A DNA stretch of 64,000 nt from JAJZRJ01 sp040757055 (GCA_040757055.1 JBFLXY010000001.1:372001-436000), one strand, 5' to 3'; positions 26,485 through 35,256 are shown, counted from the first letter of the stretch. The notes: generated by a model from the letters alone, not told the origin. A program made the numbers and translations.

Positions 26485-27261
26485 CTACCTTCCCTCCGGG
26501 CCGAAGCGCAACTCGCGCAAGGCCTGGGCCTGGTCATCCGCCCGCATCAGGGTCTCGCCCACCAGGGCGGCGGCGATGCCGTGCCCGGCCAGGCGCTGCA
26601 TGTCATGGCAATCGCGGATGCCTGATTCGCTCACCAGCGGAATCGCAGCCGGGATCACCCGCCGCAGCCGGAAGGTGGTGTCGAGGTCCACGGAAAAATC
26701 GCGGAGGTCGCGGTTGTTGACGCCGATGAGGGTGCTCCCCGCGGCCAGGGCCTTCTCCCCTTCGGCCTCGTCGTGGATCTCCACCAGCACGTCCATGCCG
26801 AGTTCCTCGGCCTGCTGGCGGAAATCCCGCATCTCAATCTGATCGAGGATGGCGGCGATGAGCAGGATGGCGTCCGCCCCGTGGCGGCTCGCCTCGGTGA
26901 TCTGCAGCGGGTCGATGATAAATTCCTTGCGCAGCACCGGCAGGGAAACCGCAGCCCGCACCTGGCTGATGTAGGCCAGGCTGCCCCGGAAAAAGTGCTC
27001 GTCGGTGAGCACCGACAGCGCCTGGGCGCCGCCGGCCTGGTACTGACGGGCAATGGCCACCGGATCAAAATCCGGCCGGATGACCCCCTTGGAGGGCGAG
27101 GCCTTCTTGGCCTCGGCAATGATGGCCACCCCGGGATAATCGATAAGCGCCCGGGCAAAGCCGCGCGGCGGCGCGACCGGGCCGGCGGGTTCGCTGATCC
27201 CCTGCCGCCTGAGGGCCGCCACCTCCTCGCGCTTGCGGGCCACGATGGTGTCCAGGATCAC
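26485..27261 (-). CDS. trpC: TrpC, indole-3-glycerol phosphate synthase
   Basis: The 258-residue TIM barrel closes the indole ring. It begins ILDTIVARKREEVA, carries IAEAKKASPSKGVIRPDFDP with the catalytic Lys, the second LPVLRKEFIIDP, and the GVNNRDLRDFSVDL and LVSESGIRD motifs. Its start overlaps trpD by four bases and trpF follows after three. All catalytic residues appear present and the length is standard. Confidence 0.97.
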   Translation of the reverse strand: MILDTIVARKREEVAALRRQGISEPAGPVAPPRGFARALIDYPGVAIIAEAKKASPSKGVIRPDFDPVAIARQYQAGGAQALSVLTDEHFFRGSLAYISQVRAAVSLPVLRKEFIIDPLQITEASRHGADAILLIAAILDQIEMRDFRQQAEELGMDVLVEIHDEAEGEKALAAGSTLIGVNNRDLRDFSVDLDTTFRLRRVIPAAIPLVSESGIRDCHDMQRLAGHGIAAALVGETLMRADDQAQALRELRFGPEGR

Positions 27262-28286
27262 GCCGCCGCTCCCTTGCCGAAGGCGACCAGAGCCTCCATC
27301 CTGGCCAGGGCCGCGCCGCTTTCGATCACCTGGCGGGCAACCCCCACGCCTTCAGGAAGGCTGGCGGCCTTGCCGGCGGCCATGATCGCCGCACCGGCAT
27401 TGAGCAGCACCATATCGAGCCGGGGGCCTGGGGTGCCGCGCAGGACCTCCCGCAGCAACTCGGCCGCCTCGGCCGCATTGGCGCCGCCGCGGATGTCGGC
27501 CAGGGTCGCCCGGGCGAGTCCGCACTGTTCCGGGGCAATGGCGTAGGCCGCAATCGAACCGTCCTTGTATTCCGCCACCTTTGTCTCGCCGGTGATCGTA
27601 ATCTCATCGAGGTTGCCCTCACCGCACACCACCAGGGCCCGCTTGGTGCCGAGCTTGCCGAGCACCCGGGCCAGCGGCTCCACCAGGCTCGGATCGTACA
27701 CACCCAGCACCTGCACGTTGGCACCGGCCGGATTGGTGAGCGGCCCCAGCACGTTGAAGATGGTACGGATGCCGATCTCCCGCCGCGGCCCGATGGCGTG
27801 CTTCATGGCGCCGTGCAGGGCCGGCGCGAACATGAAGCCGATGCCCACCTCGCGGATGGCCTGGCCGATCTGTTCCGGCGAAAGCGCGAGATTCACGCCG
27901 AGGGCCTCCAGCACGTCGGCGCTGCCGCAGGTGCTGGACATGGCGCGGTTGCCGTGCTTGGCCACCGGGATACCGGCGCCGGCCACGACAAAGGCCGCGG
28001 TGGTGGAGACGTTGAAGGTGCCGGAGGCGTCGCCGCCGGTGCCGCAGGTATCCACCAGGATGTCGCCCGCCACATGCGCCTCGACCCTGGTGGCCTTGTC
28101 GCGCATGACCCGGGCCGCGCCGGTGATCTCGTCCACGGTCTCGCCCTTGATCCGCAGCGCCGTGATGAACGAGCCGATCTGGGCCGGGGTTGCATCGCCG
28201 CCCATGATCTCCTGCATGACCCCCACCATTTCGGCCTCGGTGAGATCGGTGCCGCCCACCACCCTGGCAATCGCTTCCCTGATCAC
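27258..28286 (-). CDS. trpD: TrpD, anthranilate phosphoribosyltransferase
   Basis: The 342-residue enzyme joins anthranilate to PRPP. The PRPP loop DTCGTGGDASGTFNVST lies near residue 79, HGNRAMSS near 107 and GRRE..RTIFNVLGPLTNPA near 165. I chose a GTG start at 28286 because GGGAGGA precedes it, because it gives the usual N-terminus MIREAIARVVGG, and because it overlaps the trpG stop (GTGA). The longer upstream frame is a shadow of trpG. Confidence 0.95.
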   Translation of the reverse strand: MIREAIARVVGGTDLTEAEMVGVMQEIMGGDATPAQIGSFITALRIKGETVDEITGAARVMRDKATRVEAHVAGDILVDTCGTGGDASGTFNVSTTAAFVVAGAGIPVAKHGNRAMSSTCGSADVLEALGVNLALSPEQIGQAIREVGIGFMFAPALHGAMKHAIGPRREIGIRTIFNVLGPLTNPAGANVQVLGVYDPSLVEPLARVLGKLGTKRALVVCGEGNLDEITITGETKVAEYKDGSIAAYAIAPEQCGLARATLADIRGGANAAEAAELLREVLRGTPGPRLDMVLLNAGAAIMAAGKAASLPEGVGVARQVIESGAALARMEALVAFGKGAAA

Positions 28287-28885
28287 TGCTCCTCCCTCTG
28301 CGCCTTGGCAAGCTGTGCCGGGTACTCCGGCGCAATGAAGTTTTTCAGCAACTGCACGCCGTCCGGCGTCATGATCGATTCCGGATGGAACTGCACCCCT
28401 TCCACCGCCAGAGTCCGGTGGCGCACGCCCATCAGCTCGCCCTGCTCCGAACGGGCCGTGGCAACAAGGCACCCGGGCAGCGGCTCCTCCACCACCAGCG
28501 AATGGTAGCGCATGGCCTCGAAGGGGTTGGGCAGTCCGGCAAAGACCCCCTTGCCGTCATGGGTGATGCGGCTGGTCTTGCCGTGCATCAGGCGGCCGGC
28601 GCGCACTGTTCTGCCGCCAAATGCCTCGCCGATGGACTGGTGCCCCAGACAGACGCCCAGCACCGGGATGCGGCCGGCAAAATGGCGGATCGCCTCGATG
28701 GAGATGCCGGCCTGAGCCGGACTGCACGGGCCGGGCGAAATGAGGAGCCGCGAGGGCGCAAGCCCCTCGATGAAGGAGAGGTCCACCTCGTCGTTGCGGA
28801 AAACCATGAGTTCCACGCCGAGCCCGCCCAGGGTCTGGACGATGTTGTAGGTAAAGGAGTCGTAGTTGTCGATGATGACGATCAT
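28283..28885 (-). CDS. trpG: TrpG, anthranilate synthase glutaminase subunit
   Basis: The 200-residue class I glutamine amidotransferase supplies ammonia to TrpE. It begins MIVIIDNYDSFTYN, has SPGPCSP, the nucleophile Cys in GVCLGHQSIGEAFGG near residue 80, and the His-Glu pair in VQFHPES near 172. It lies 52 bases after trpE and overlaps trpD. Such genes can also serve folate synthesis (PabA), but the operon argues for tryptophan. Confidence 0.95.
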   Translation of the reverse strand: MIVIIDNYDSFTYNIVQTLGGLGVELMVFRNDEVDLSFIEGLAPSRLLISPGPCSPAQAGISIEAIRHFAGRIPVLGVCLGHQSIGEAFGGRTVRAGRLMHGKTSRITHDGKGVFAGLPNPFEAMRYHSLVVEEPLPGCLVATARSEQGELMGVRHRTLAVEGVQFHPESIMTPDGVQLLKNFIAPEYPAQLAKAQREEQ

Positions 28886-28937
28886 AATTCAGGCCCGCGG
28901 CCGGGCCCTCCGCATTTGTGGTGCTGCTGCACGCGCC

Positions 28938-30422
28938 CTAGAATTCCCTTTCCGCCAGTTCCACAGCCCGGCGCAGCCCCAGGGATTTGTTCACCGTCTC
29001 CTCGTATTCGAGCTGCGGATCGGAATCGGCCACGATGCCGGCCCCGGCCTGCACCCAGAGATCGGTGCCCCGCAGGATGAAGGTCCGGATGGTGATGCAG
29101 AAATCCATGTTGCCGGAAAAACCGAAATACCCGACGGCCCCGGCATAGGGCCCGCGCCGCTCCGGCTCCAGCTCCTCGATGATCTCCATGGCCCTGATCT
29201 TCGGCGCCCCGCTCACGGTCCCGGCCGGGAAGCAGGCCTTGACCACGTCGAACTGGGTCTTGCCCGGCGCCAGGGTGCCGTGCACGCCGGAGACGATGTG
29301 CATGACGTGGCTGTAGCGTTCGATCACCAAGAGATCGCGCACCTCCACCGAACCGAAGCGGGCGACCCGGCCCACGTCGTTGCGGCCGAGATCGACCAGC
29401 ATGAGATGTTCGGCCCGCTCCTTGGGATCGGCGAGCAGTTCCTGCTCCAGGGCCAGATCTTCTTCCGGCGTGCGGCCCCGGCGGCGGGTGCCGGCAATGG
29501 GCCGCAGTTCGATGTCCTCTCCCTCAAGGCGCACGAGGATTTCCGGCGACGAGCCGATCTGCACGAGGTCGCCCTGCTTGAGGAAGAAGAGATAGGGACT
29601 GGGGTTGATGTGGCGGAGCGCCCGGTAGAGCTTGAAGGGCGGCAGGTCGGTCACGGTGCGGAAACGCTGGGAAAGCACCACCTGGATGATGTCGCCGGCC
29701 TTGATATATTCCTTGGCCCTGGCCACCATCTGCGCGAAAGCGGCCGGTTCCATGTTGGGGGTAAAGTGGTGGGGAGCGGCGGCATGGCCGTTGCTGCCGA
29801 GCATTTCCGCCGGCAGCGGGAGCTTGAGCCGTTCGACAATGGCGTCGATCCGGGCCAGGGCCGCATGGTAGAGCGGCTGCGGGTCGGCCCCCGGCGCCAC
29901 CTCCACGCAGTTGACCACGGTGAGCGCCTGGCGGAGATTGTCGTAAATGAGGACCAGCCGCGGCACCATGAAGGCGGAGTCCGGGAAGTCGGGAAGCGGC
30001 GGGTTGCGCTCCGGCAGCCGTTCCATGAAGCGCACCATGTCGTAGCCGAGATAGCCCACCGCGCCGCCGAAAAAGCGGGGGAGAAAGGCATCGGTGGTGC
30101 AGGCATTGAGTGAGGCGAGCAGGGCCTCAAGGGCGACGAGCGGATCGCCGGTCTGCTCCCCGGTCACGCCGTTGCGGCGCACCGTGACGGCCGTGCCCCG
30201 GCTTTCGAAGGTGATGAGGGGATCGAAGCCGATGAAGGAGTATCGCCCCCACTTTTCTCCGCCTTCGAGGCTCTCGAAGAGAAAGGCGTGGGACTCGCTG
30301 CCCGCCACCTTGGCAAAGATGGTAAGCGGCGTATCGAGGTCGGCGATCACCTCCCGATACACCGGCACCAGTCCGAACCGGCCGGCCAACCTGCTGAAAT
30401 CGTCAAACGAGGGCTGATGCAT
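28938..30422 (-). CDS. trpE: TrpE, anthranilate synthase component I
   Basis: The 494-residue protein makes anthranilate from chorismate. FLFESLEGGEKWGRYSFIG near residue 50 contains the (L/F)ES feedback element for tryptophan inhibition. The chorismate-binding half has IQVVLSQRF, RPIAGTRRRGRTPEED, LVDLGRNDVGRVAR and FPAGTVSGAPKIRAMEII. I used the ATG at 30422 (MHQPSFDDF), typical for the family; an in-frame upstream extension would run toward the leader terminator. It is the first structural gene of trpEGDCF. Confidence 0.96.
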   Translation of the reverse strand: MHQPSFDDFSRLAGRFGLVPVYREVIADLDTPLTIFAKVAGSESHAFLFESLEGGEKWGRYSFIGFDPLITFESRGTAVTVRRNGVTGEQTGDPLVALEALLASLNACTTDAFLPRFFGGAVGYLGYDMVRFMERLPERNPPLPDFPDSAFMVPRLVLIYDNLRQALTVVNCVEVAPGADPQPLYHAALARIDAIVERLKLPLPAEMLGSNGHAAAPHHFTPNMEPAAFAQMVARAKEYIKAGDIIQVVLSQRFRTVTDLPPFKLYRALRHINPSPYLFFLKQGDLVQIGSSPEILVRLEGEDIELRPIAGTRRRGRTPEEDLALEQELLADPKERAEHLMLVDLGRNDVGRVARFGSVEVRDLLVIERYSHVMHIVSGVHGTLAPGKTQFDVVKACFPAGTVSGAPKIRAMEIIEELEPERRGPYAGAVGYFGFSGNMDFCITIRTFILRGTDLWVQAGAGIVADSDPQLEYEETVNKSLGLRRAVELAEREF

Positions 30423-30483
30423 GCCTTTTCCTGCCTGCCGCAGCGGGATCCCGGCCACCAGAGCCGTCACTGCCCGGCGCGGC

Positions 30484-30522
30484 AAATAAAAAAGCCATGG
30501 CCTCGGAAGACGCCATGGCTTT
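30484..30522 (-). terminator. Intrinsic terminator or attenuator between rpsT and trpE
   Basis: On the minus strand AAAGCCATGGC, a 10-base loop and GCCATGGCTTT are followed by TTTTATTT, a classical terminator 62 bases before the trpE start and about 150 after the rpsT stop. No leader peptide with tandem Trp codons is seen upstream. It may end rpsT or control trp by another mechanism. Confidence 0.75.
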
Positions 30523-30673
30523 CGAACTTCGGAAGTACTCCCTGGAGGCGCGGGCCGGCCCCTGGCCGGATCGCACAGGGGGCGCCGCAGGTGCCGGCCA
30601 TGTCGTCAGCGTGCGGCTCCATCCCTCCGCGCAGCTCCGCTTTCCGGCATCACGCCGCCTGAAACGGCGCCGG

Positions 30674-30946
30674 TTATGCTTCCTTGACCAGCTCGTTCAC
30701 GTGCCTGGTCAGCCGGGAAACCTTGCGCGAGGCCGTATTCTTGTGCATGGCGCCCTTGACTGCGGCCCGGGCGATCACCGGAATGGCGGCCTTCAGGGCC
30801 TCCTGGGCGCCGTCCAGCGACTTCTGCTCGATGGCATCGGTCACCCGACGGATCGCGGTCTTGACCTCGCTCTTGTTGGCGCGGTTCCGTGCCCGGCGCA
30901 CCTGGCTCTGGCGGTTTCTCTTCAGTGCTGATTTGTGGTTAGCCAA
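30674..30946 (-). CDS. rpsT: Ribosomal protein S20
   Basis: The 90-residue basic protein begins MANHKSALKRNRQSQVRRARNR and ends in TRHVNELVKEA, the canonical S20 sequence, part of the 30S body. The initiator is TTG after GGAGAGGAA, as in E. coli rpsT where the UUG start takes part in autogenous control. A 130-base leader with a terminator-like hairpin precedes it, and a strong promoter lies at 31086-31114. The gene reads divergently from cdaA. Confidence 0.97.
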   Translation of the reverse strand: MANHKSALKRNRQSQVRRARNRANKSEVKTAIRRVTDAIEQKSLDGAQEALKAAIPVIARAAVKGAMHKNTASRKVSRLTRHVNELVKEA

Positions 30947-31011
30947 CGCTTCCTCTCCTTACCAAATTTATCCTCTGCCGAATGCCCAAGCGGCACCCAC
31001 TCCTTGAACGG

Positions 31012-31038
31012 AAAAACCGTAACCCATCTGGATTACGG
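31012..31038 (-). promoter_or_regulatory. Terminator-like hairpin inside the rpsT 5' leader
   Basis: In the transcript CCGTAATCC, loop AGAT and GGGTTACGG (9 bp with one G-U) are followed at once by UUUUU. It lies between the rpsT promoter and the coding start, so it can only act on rpsT: a candidate transcription attenuator. Confidence 0.65.
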
Positions 31039-31085
31039 CATCTTTTCGACGCCACCACCCTGCCGGGCGCCCGGAAAATTGTGCG

Positions 31086-31114
31086 ATACTACAGCAAACT
31101 CCCCCCCATGTCAA
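31086..31114 (-). promoter_or_regulatory. Strong sigma-70 promoter of rpsT
   Basis: On the minus strand TTGACA, 17 bases, TAGTAT. The start site would be at about 31079, giving a 5' leader near 130 bases. Confidence 0.75.
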
Positions 31115-31210
31115 GCCGCAACCCTGAACCCGGGATTTTTTTCCCGAGGCAACGCCACCGCCATTCCACGCTCTTCCCTCGCTTTTTTTACCAAAATCAG
31201 AGGGTTCCTC

Positions 31211-31238
31211 TTGCCCAAAGCGCTTCCTTTCGTATACT
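31211..31238 (+). promoter_or_regulatory. Sigma-70 promoter of the cdaA operon
   Basis: TTGCCC, 16 bases, TATACT, about 70 bases before the cdaA start. The rest of the 360-base rpsT-cdaA gap holds only the rpsT leader. Confidence 0.6.
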
Positions 31239-31306
31239 CTGGTCCCAAAGGCGCGCACATGGCGCGTCCGGCCCATCCATCACGTTTCGGTCGGTGCACC
31301 CACGCA

Positions 31307-32098
31307 ATGCTGGACACGATTACCGCCATCCGCTGGCAAGATCTCTGCGACATCCTGATCGTTGCCTATATCATCTACCGCGTCATCCTGCTCATCAAGG
31401 GCACCCGCGCGGTGCAGATGCTGCTCGGCATCGCGGTGCTGATCGTGGTCTATTTCGCGGCCCGCGAACTGGAGTTCCTGACCCTTTACTGGCTGCTCGG
31501 CACCTTTCTGAGCTCGATCTTTCTGATCATCATCATCATCTTCCAGCGCGACATTCGCCGCGCCCTGACCCAGGTGGGCCGCACCCCCTTCGGCATGGCC
31601 GACGAGGAAACCGTGCATGCCCTGCTGGAGATCGTCAAGGCGGCCCAGATCATGGCCCACCGCAAGATCGGGGGACTCATCGTCATCGAACGGGAAACCG
31701 GGCTCAAGGACTACATCGAAACCGGCCAGGCGGTGGACGCGACCATCAGCCGCCAGCTCATCATCAGCCTTTTCCTGACGGAATCCCCGCTCCATGACGG
31801 GGCGGTGATCGTCCGCAGCGGCCGCATCGTCGCCGCCGGCTGCGTGCTGCCGCTCACCCGCAATCCCTACATCAGCAAACAGCTCGGCACCCGCCATCGC
31901 GCCGCCATCGGCCTGTCCGAGGAAACCGACGCCGTGATCATCGTCATCAGCGAGGAAACCGGCAAGATATCCCTGGTGCAGCACGGCGCCATCACCTCCG
32001 GGCTCGAAGAGCACGGCCTGCGCGCCCGGCTTGACGCCATCCTCCTTTCCAAGGAATCCCCCACCACACAGCTATGGAAAACCTGGCGCCGCAAATAG
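31307..32098 (+). CDS. cdaA: CdaA diadenylate cyclase (c-di-AMP synthase)
   Basis: The 263-residue enzyme makes cyclic di-AMP from two ATP. Three membrane helices occupy about residues 12-90 (LIVAYIIYRVILLI, MLLGIAVLIVVYFAA, LSSIFLIIIIIF). The DisA_N domain has both catalytic motifs, DGAVIV near residue 165 and GTRHRAAIGL near 195. I chose the ATG at 31307 because the family begins a few residues before the first helix; the longer frame crosses the promoter. cdaR overlaps its end by 25 bases and glmM follows, the same order as in Firmicutes. Confidence 0.95.
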   Translation: MLDTITAIRWQDLCDILIVAYIIYRVILLIKGTRAVQMLLGIAVLIVVYFAARELEFLTLYWLLGTFLSSIFLIIIIIFQRDIRRALTQVGRTPFGMADEETVHALLEIVKAAQIMAHRKIGGLIVIERETGLKDYIETGQAVDATISRQLIISLFLTESPLHDGAVIVRSGRIVAAGCVLPLTRNPYISKQLGTRHRAAIGLSEETDAVIIVISEETGKISLVQHGAITSGLEEHGLRARLDAILLSKESPTTQLWKTWRRK

Positions 32099-33048
32099 GG
32101 AAAAAGCTGGGCGAACTGCGCAAGCCGAGCTGGCCCAAGGACTGGCTCATCCGCCTGCTGTCGCTGCTCATCGCCGTCTTCCTCTGGTATTTCGTGGTGG
32201 GCGAGGACAAGGTCGACACCAGCATCTACATCCCGGTGGAAATCGTCAATCTGCCCCGCGAACTGGTCATTGCCAACCAGTTCAAGAAACAGCTGGAGGT
32301 TTCGATCAGCGGCCCGCGCGGCCTCATCGACAGCATCCAGCGGCAGCGCATCAACCGCACGGTGAACCTGGCCAAGGCCACCCCCGGCACCATGGTCGTG
32401 CGCAACGAACCGGAGACCATCCCCTTGCCTCGCGGAGTCAACATCCTCCGCATCCAGCCCACCCACATCACCCTGCTCATCGACCGGCTGGTGGAAAAGA
32501 CCCTGCCGGTGGAACTCAAGATTACCGGCCGCCCCGCCGCGGGCTATGAGCTGATCTCGGCCCAGGTCGAGCCGCCGATCATCACCATCAGCGGACCGCA
32601 GGCCACGCTTGCCTCCGAAACCCAGCTGCTCACCGAACCGCTGGACATCTCCGGGCTTGACAGCAGCGTGACCAGACAGGTGCCGCTGCGGCTGGCGCCG
32701 GCAGTCATCGACCTCATCGGCGAAACCGTGGTGAGCGCCCGGGTGGTGGTGAAGGAGAAGGCTACCCTGCGGGAGTTCGGCGCCGTACCGCTGGCGCCCA
32801 GCCAGGCCGACCCGAACCTGGCCTATCACTTCACCCCCGCCACGGTGGCGGTCAGCGCCATGGTTCCCTTGAGCCAGGTCCACGACCCCTCCCGCCTGCT
32901 GCCGAAAATCCGCGCCACCGTCAATGTCGCCGGCCTCAAGCCCGGACGCCACAAGGTCTTCACCGAGGTCAGCACGCAGGAGCCGCTCGTCATCCAGAGC
33001 TTCTCTCCGAAAACCGTGACGGTACGGGTTGTTCCGGCCAAGCGCTGA
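32074..33048 (+). CDS. cdaR: CdaR (YbbR-domain) regulator of CdaA
   Basis: The 324-residue protein has a short cytoplasmic N-terminus, one transmembrane helix (about 25-43, WLIRLLSLLIAVFLWYFVV) and an extracytoplasmic series of YbbR repeats, seen as IYIPVEIVNLP, LPVELKITGRPAAGYEL, and VSAMVPLSQVHDP. In Gram-positive bacteria such proteins bind and modulate CdaA. The overlap with cdaA and the following glmM support the same role here. Confidence 0.9.
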   Translation: MENLAPQIGKKLGELRKPSWPKDWLIRLLSLLIAVFLWYFVVGEDKVDTSIYIPVEIVNLPRELVIANQFKKQLEVSISGPRGLIDSIQRQRINRTVNLAKATPGTMVVRNEPETIPLPRGVNILRIQPTHITLLIDRLVEKTLPVELKITGRPAAGYELISAQVEPPIITISGPQATLASETQLLTEPLDISGLDSSVTRQVPLRLAPAVIDLIGETVVSARVVVKEKATLREFGAVPLAPSQADPNLAYHFTPATVAVSAMVPLSQVHDPSRLLPKIRATVNVAGLKPGRHKVFTEVSTQEPLVIQSFSPKTVTVRVVPAKR

Positions 33049-33084
33049 ACCGCAACCACAACATCACCCAGGAGTTTTCTGACC

Positions 33085-34440
33085 ATGCGACGACTCTTCG
33101 GCACCGACGGTGTCCGCGGCGTGGCCAACATCGACCCGATGACCACCGAGATCGCCATGCAGATCGGCCGGGCCCTGGCCTTTCTGGTGAAAGACGTGCG
33201 GCGCGGCCACGGCATCGTCATCGGCAAGGATACCCGCCTCTCGGGCTACATGCTGGAAAATGCCCTGGCCGCCGGCATCTGCTCCATGGGGGTGGACATC
33301 CTCCTCGTCGGCCCACTGCCCACGCCGGGCATCGCCTTCATCACCACCAGCATGCGGGCCGACGCCGGGGTGGTGATCTCCGCTTCCCACAACCCCTTCC
33401 AGGACAACGGCATCAAGATCTTCGCCCGCAACGGCTTCAAACTGCCGGACGAACAGGAACTGGAGATCGAAAACCTCATCTTCTCCCAGAAGATGTCGGC
33501 CTTGCGGCCGGTGGCCGAGGAGGTTGGCCGCGCCCGGCGCATCGACGACGCCAAGGGGCGCTACATCGTCTTTTTGAAGAACACCTTCCCCCGCGAATAC
33601 ACCCTGGATGCCTTCCATATCGTGCTCGACTGCGCCAACGGCGCCACCTACGGCGTGGCCCCGCACGTCTTCGAGGAACTGGGCGCCACGGTCACCGTGC
33701 TGGCGGCGGAGCCCGACGGCACCAACATCAACCGCAACTGCGGCGCCCTTCATCCCGAACACATGGCGGCCAAGGTGCGGGAACTCAAGGCGGACATCGG
33801 CATCGCCCTCGATGGCGACGGCGACCGCCTCATCGTCTGCGACGAGAAGGGCCGCATCGTGGACGGCGACCACATCATGGCCATCTGCGCCGCCGAACTC
33901 ATGGCCAGCAGGCAGCTCAAGAAAAAAACCCTGGTCGCCACGGTGATGAGCAACCTGGGTCTCGAACTCTTCATGCAGAACCTGGGCGGCAAGCTCGAAC
34001 GCACCAAGGTGGGCGACCGCTACGTGGTGGAGGCCATGCGCGCCAAGGGCTACAACTTCGGGGGCGAGCAGTCGGGCCACCTCATCTTCCTCGACCACAA
34101 CACCACCGGCGACGGCATCCTCGCCGCCCTGCAGTTGCTCGCGATCATGATCAAACAGGACAAACCCCTCTCCAAGCTTGCCACCCAGCTTGAGACCTTC
34201 CCCCAGGTGCTCAAGAACGTGCGCACCGCAAAGAAGATCGCCCCGGAGGGGGTAGCCGGCTTCACCAGGCGGGTCAAGGCGCTGGAGAAAAAACTGGGCA
34301 GCGAGGGACGCATCCTGGTCCGCCCCTCGGGCACCGAGCCGGTGGTCCGCGTCATGGTGGAGGGCCGGGAGCACAAGGTGATCGACGCCATGGCCGACGA
34401 ACTCTGCGAGCTCATCCGCCGGGCCGATAGCGCGGGATAA
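33085..34440 (+). CDS. glmM: GlmM, phosphoglucosamine mutase
   Basis: The 451-residue enzyme converts glucosamine-6-P to glucosamine-1-P for cell-wall and LPS precursors. It starts RRLFGTDGVRGVAN, has the phosphoserine in VVISASHNPFQDNGIK near residue 100, the Mg2+ loop DGDGDR near 244, and the substrate loop RPSGTEPVVRVM near 420. In several bacteria GlmM binds and inhibits CdaA, which agrees with the cdaA-cdaR-glmM order. AGGAG precedes the ATG. Confidence 0.97.
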   Translation: MRRLFGTDGVRGVANIDPMTTEIAMQIGRALAFLVKDVRRGHGIVIGKDTRLSGYMLENALAAGICSMGVDILLVGPLPTPGIAFITTSMRADAGVVISASHNPFQDNGIKIFARNGFKLPDEQELEIENLIFSQKMSALRPVAEEVGRARRIDDAKGRYIVFLKNTFPREYTLDAFHIVLDCANGATYGVAPHVFEELGATVTVLAAEPDGTNINRNCGALHPEHMAAKVRELKADIGIALDGDGDRLIVCDEKGRIVDGDHIMAICAAELMASRQLKKKTLVATVMSNLGLELFMQNLGGKLERTKVGDRYVVEAMRAKGYNFGGEQSGHLIFLDHNTTGDGILAALQLLAIMIKQDKPLSKLATQLETFPQVLKNVRTAKKIAPEGVAGFTRRVKALEKKLGSEGRILVRPSGTEPVVRVMVEGREHKVIDAMADELCELIRRADSAG

Positions 34441-34444
34441 AACC

Positions 34445-34497
34445 AAGGCAAAAGTCAAAAAGAGTGGTACTTTTCCTTCCTTTTTACCTTTTGCCTT
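34445..34497. repeat. Purine-rich inverted repeat between glmM and tlyA
   Basis: AAGGCAAAAG (34445-34454) and its complement CTTTTGCCTT (34488-34497) flank 33 bases with further A- and T-rich tracts (GTCAAAAAG, CTTTTTACC). It could fold in RNA; no clear terminator T run follows. Confidence 0.45.
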
Positions 34498-34508
34498 TTG
34501 ACCTTTCC

Positions 34509-35243
34509 ATGAAAGAACGCCTCGACAAACTCCTCGTCCTCCACGGTCTTGCCCCCACCCGCCAGAAGGCGCAGGCCCTCATCGCCGCGGGGCTGGTGCT
34601 GGTGGACGGCCAGCCCGTGGACAAGGCCGGCACCGAGGTGCCAGACACCGCCACCCTGGAACTCAAAGGCAAGGCGTGCCCCTATGTGAGCCGCGGCGGG
34701 CTCAAGCTTGAGGCGGGGCTCGACTTCTTCGCCCTCGACCCCAGCGGCATGGTCTGCGCCGACATCGGCGCCTCCACCGGCGGCTTTACCGACTGCCTCT
34801 TGCAGCGCGGCGCGGCCAAGGTCTATGCCATCGATGTGGGCTATGGCCAACTCGACTGGAAGCTGCGCAATGCCCCGCGAGTGGTGGTGCGGGAACGGGT
34901 CAATGCCAGGAATCTCACGCGAGCCGATTTTGCCGAGCCCATCGATCTTGCTGTGATCGATGCCGCCTTCATCTCGCTCAAGCTCCTGCTGCCGCCGCTC
35001 CTGCCGCTCTTTAGCAACACCGTGCGGATCATGGCGCTCATCAAGCCGCAGTTCGAAGTGGGGAAAGAGAAGGTGGGCAAGGGCGGGGTGGTGCGCGATC
35101 CGGAACTCCACCAGGCGGTGGTGGCGGAGATCATCGCCTTTGCCGAGGGGCTGGGGCTCAACAGCCACGGCGTCGCCCCGTCGCCCATCCTGGGCCCCAA
35201 GGGCAACCGCGAATTCGTTGCCTATTTCACGCGGAAACAATAA
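34509..35243 (+). CDS. tlyA: TlyA-family rRNA 2'-O-methyltransferase
   Basis: The 244-residue protein has an N-terminal S4 RNA-binding domain (ERLDKLLVLHGLAPTRQKAQ) and an FtsJ-like methyltransferase domain with the SAM site ADIGASTGGFTDCLL near residue 84 and AIDVGYGQLDWKLR near 110. TlyA methylates cytidines in 16S and 23S rRNA; some relatives are called hemolysins. I start at the ATG at 34509, where the S4 domain begins; the upstream frame lies in the A/T-rich repeat. It converges on the HD-GYP gene. Confidence 0.93.
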   Translation: MKERLDKLLVLHGLAPTRQKAQALIAAGLVLVDGQPVDKAGTEVPDTATLELKGKACPYVSRGGLKLEAGLDFFALDPSGMVCADIGASTGGFTDCLLQRGAAKVYAIDVGYGQLDWKLRNAPRVVVRERVNARNLTRADFAEPIDLAVIDAAFISLKLLLPPLLPLFSNTVRIMALIKPQFEVGKEKVGKGGVVRDPELHQAVVAEIIAFAEGLGLNSHGVAPSPILGPKGNREFVAYFTRKQ

Positions 35244-35256
35244 ATGAGGAGAGGAT

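Noticed and set aside
30523..30673. Trp leader peptide for classical attenuation
   Set aside because: A 51-codon minus-strand frame exists but has no Trp codons and runs through the terminator.
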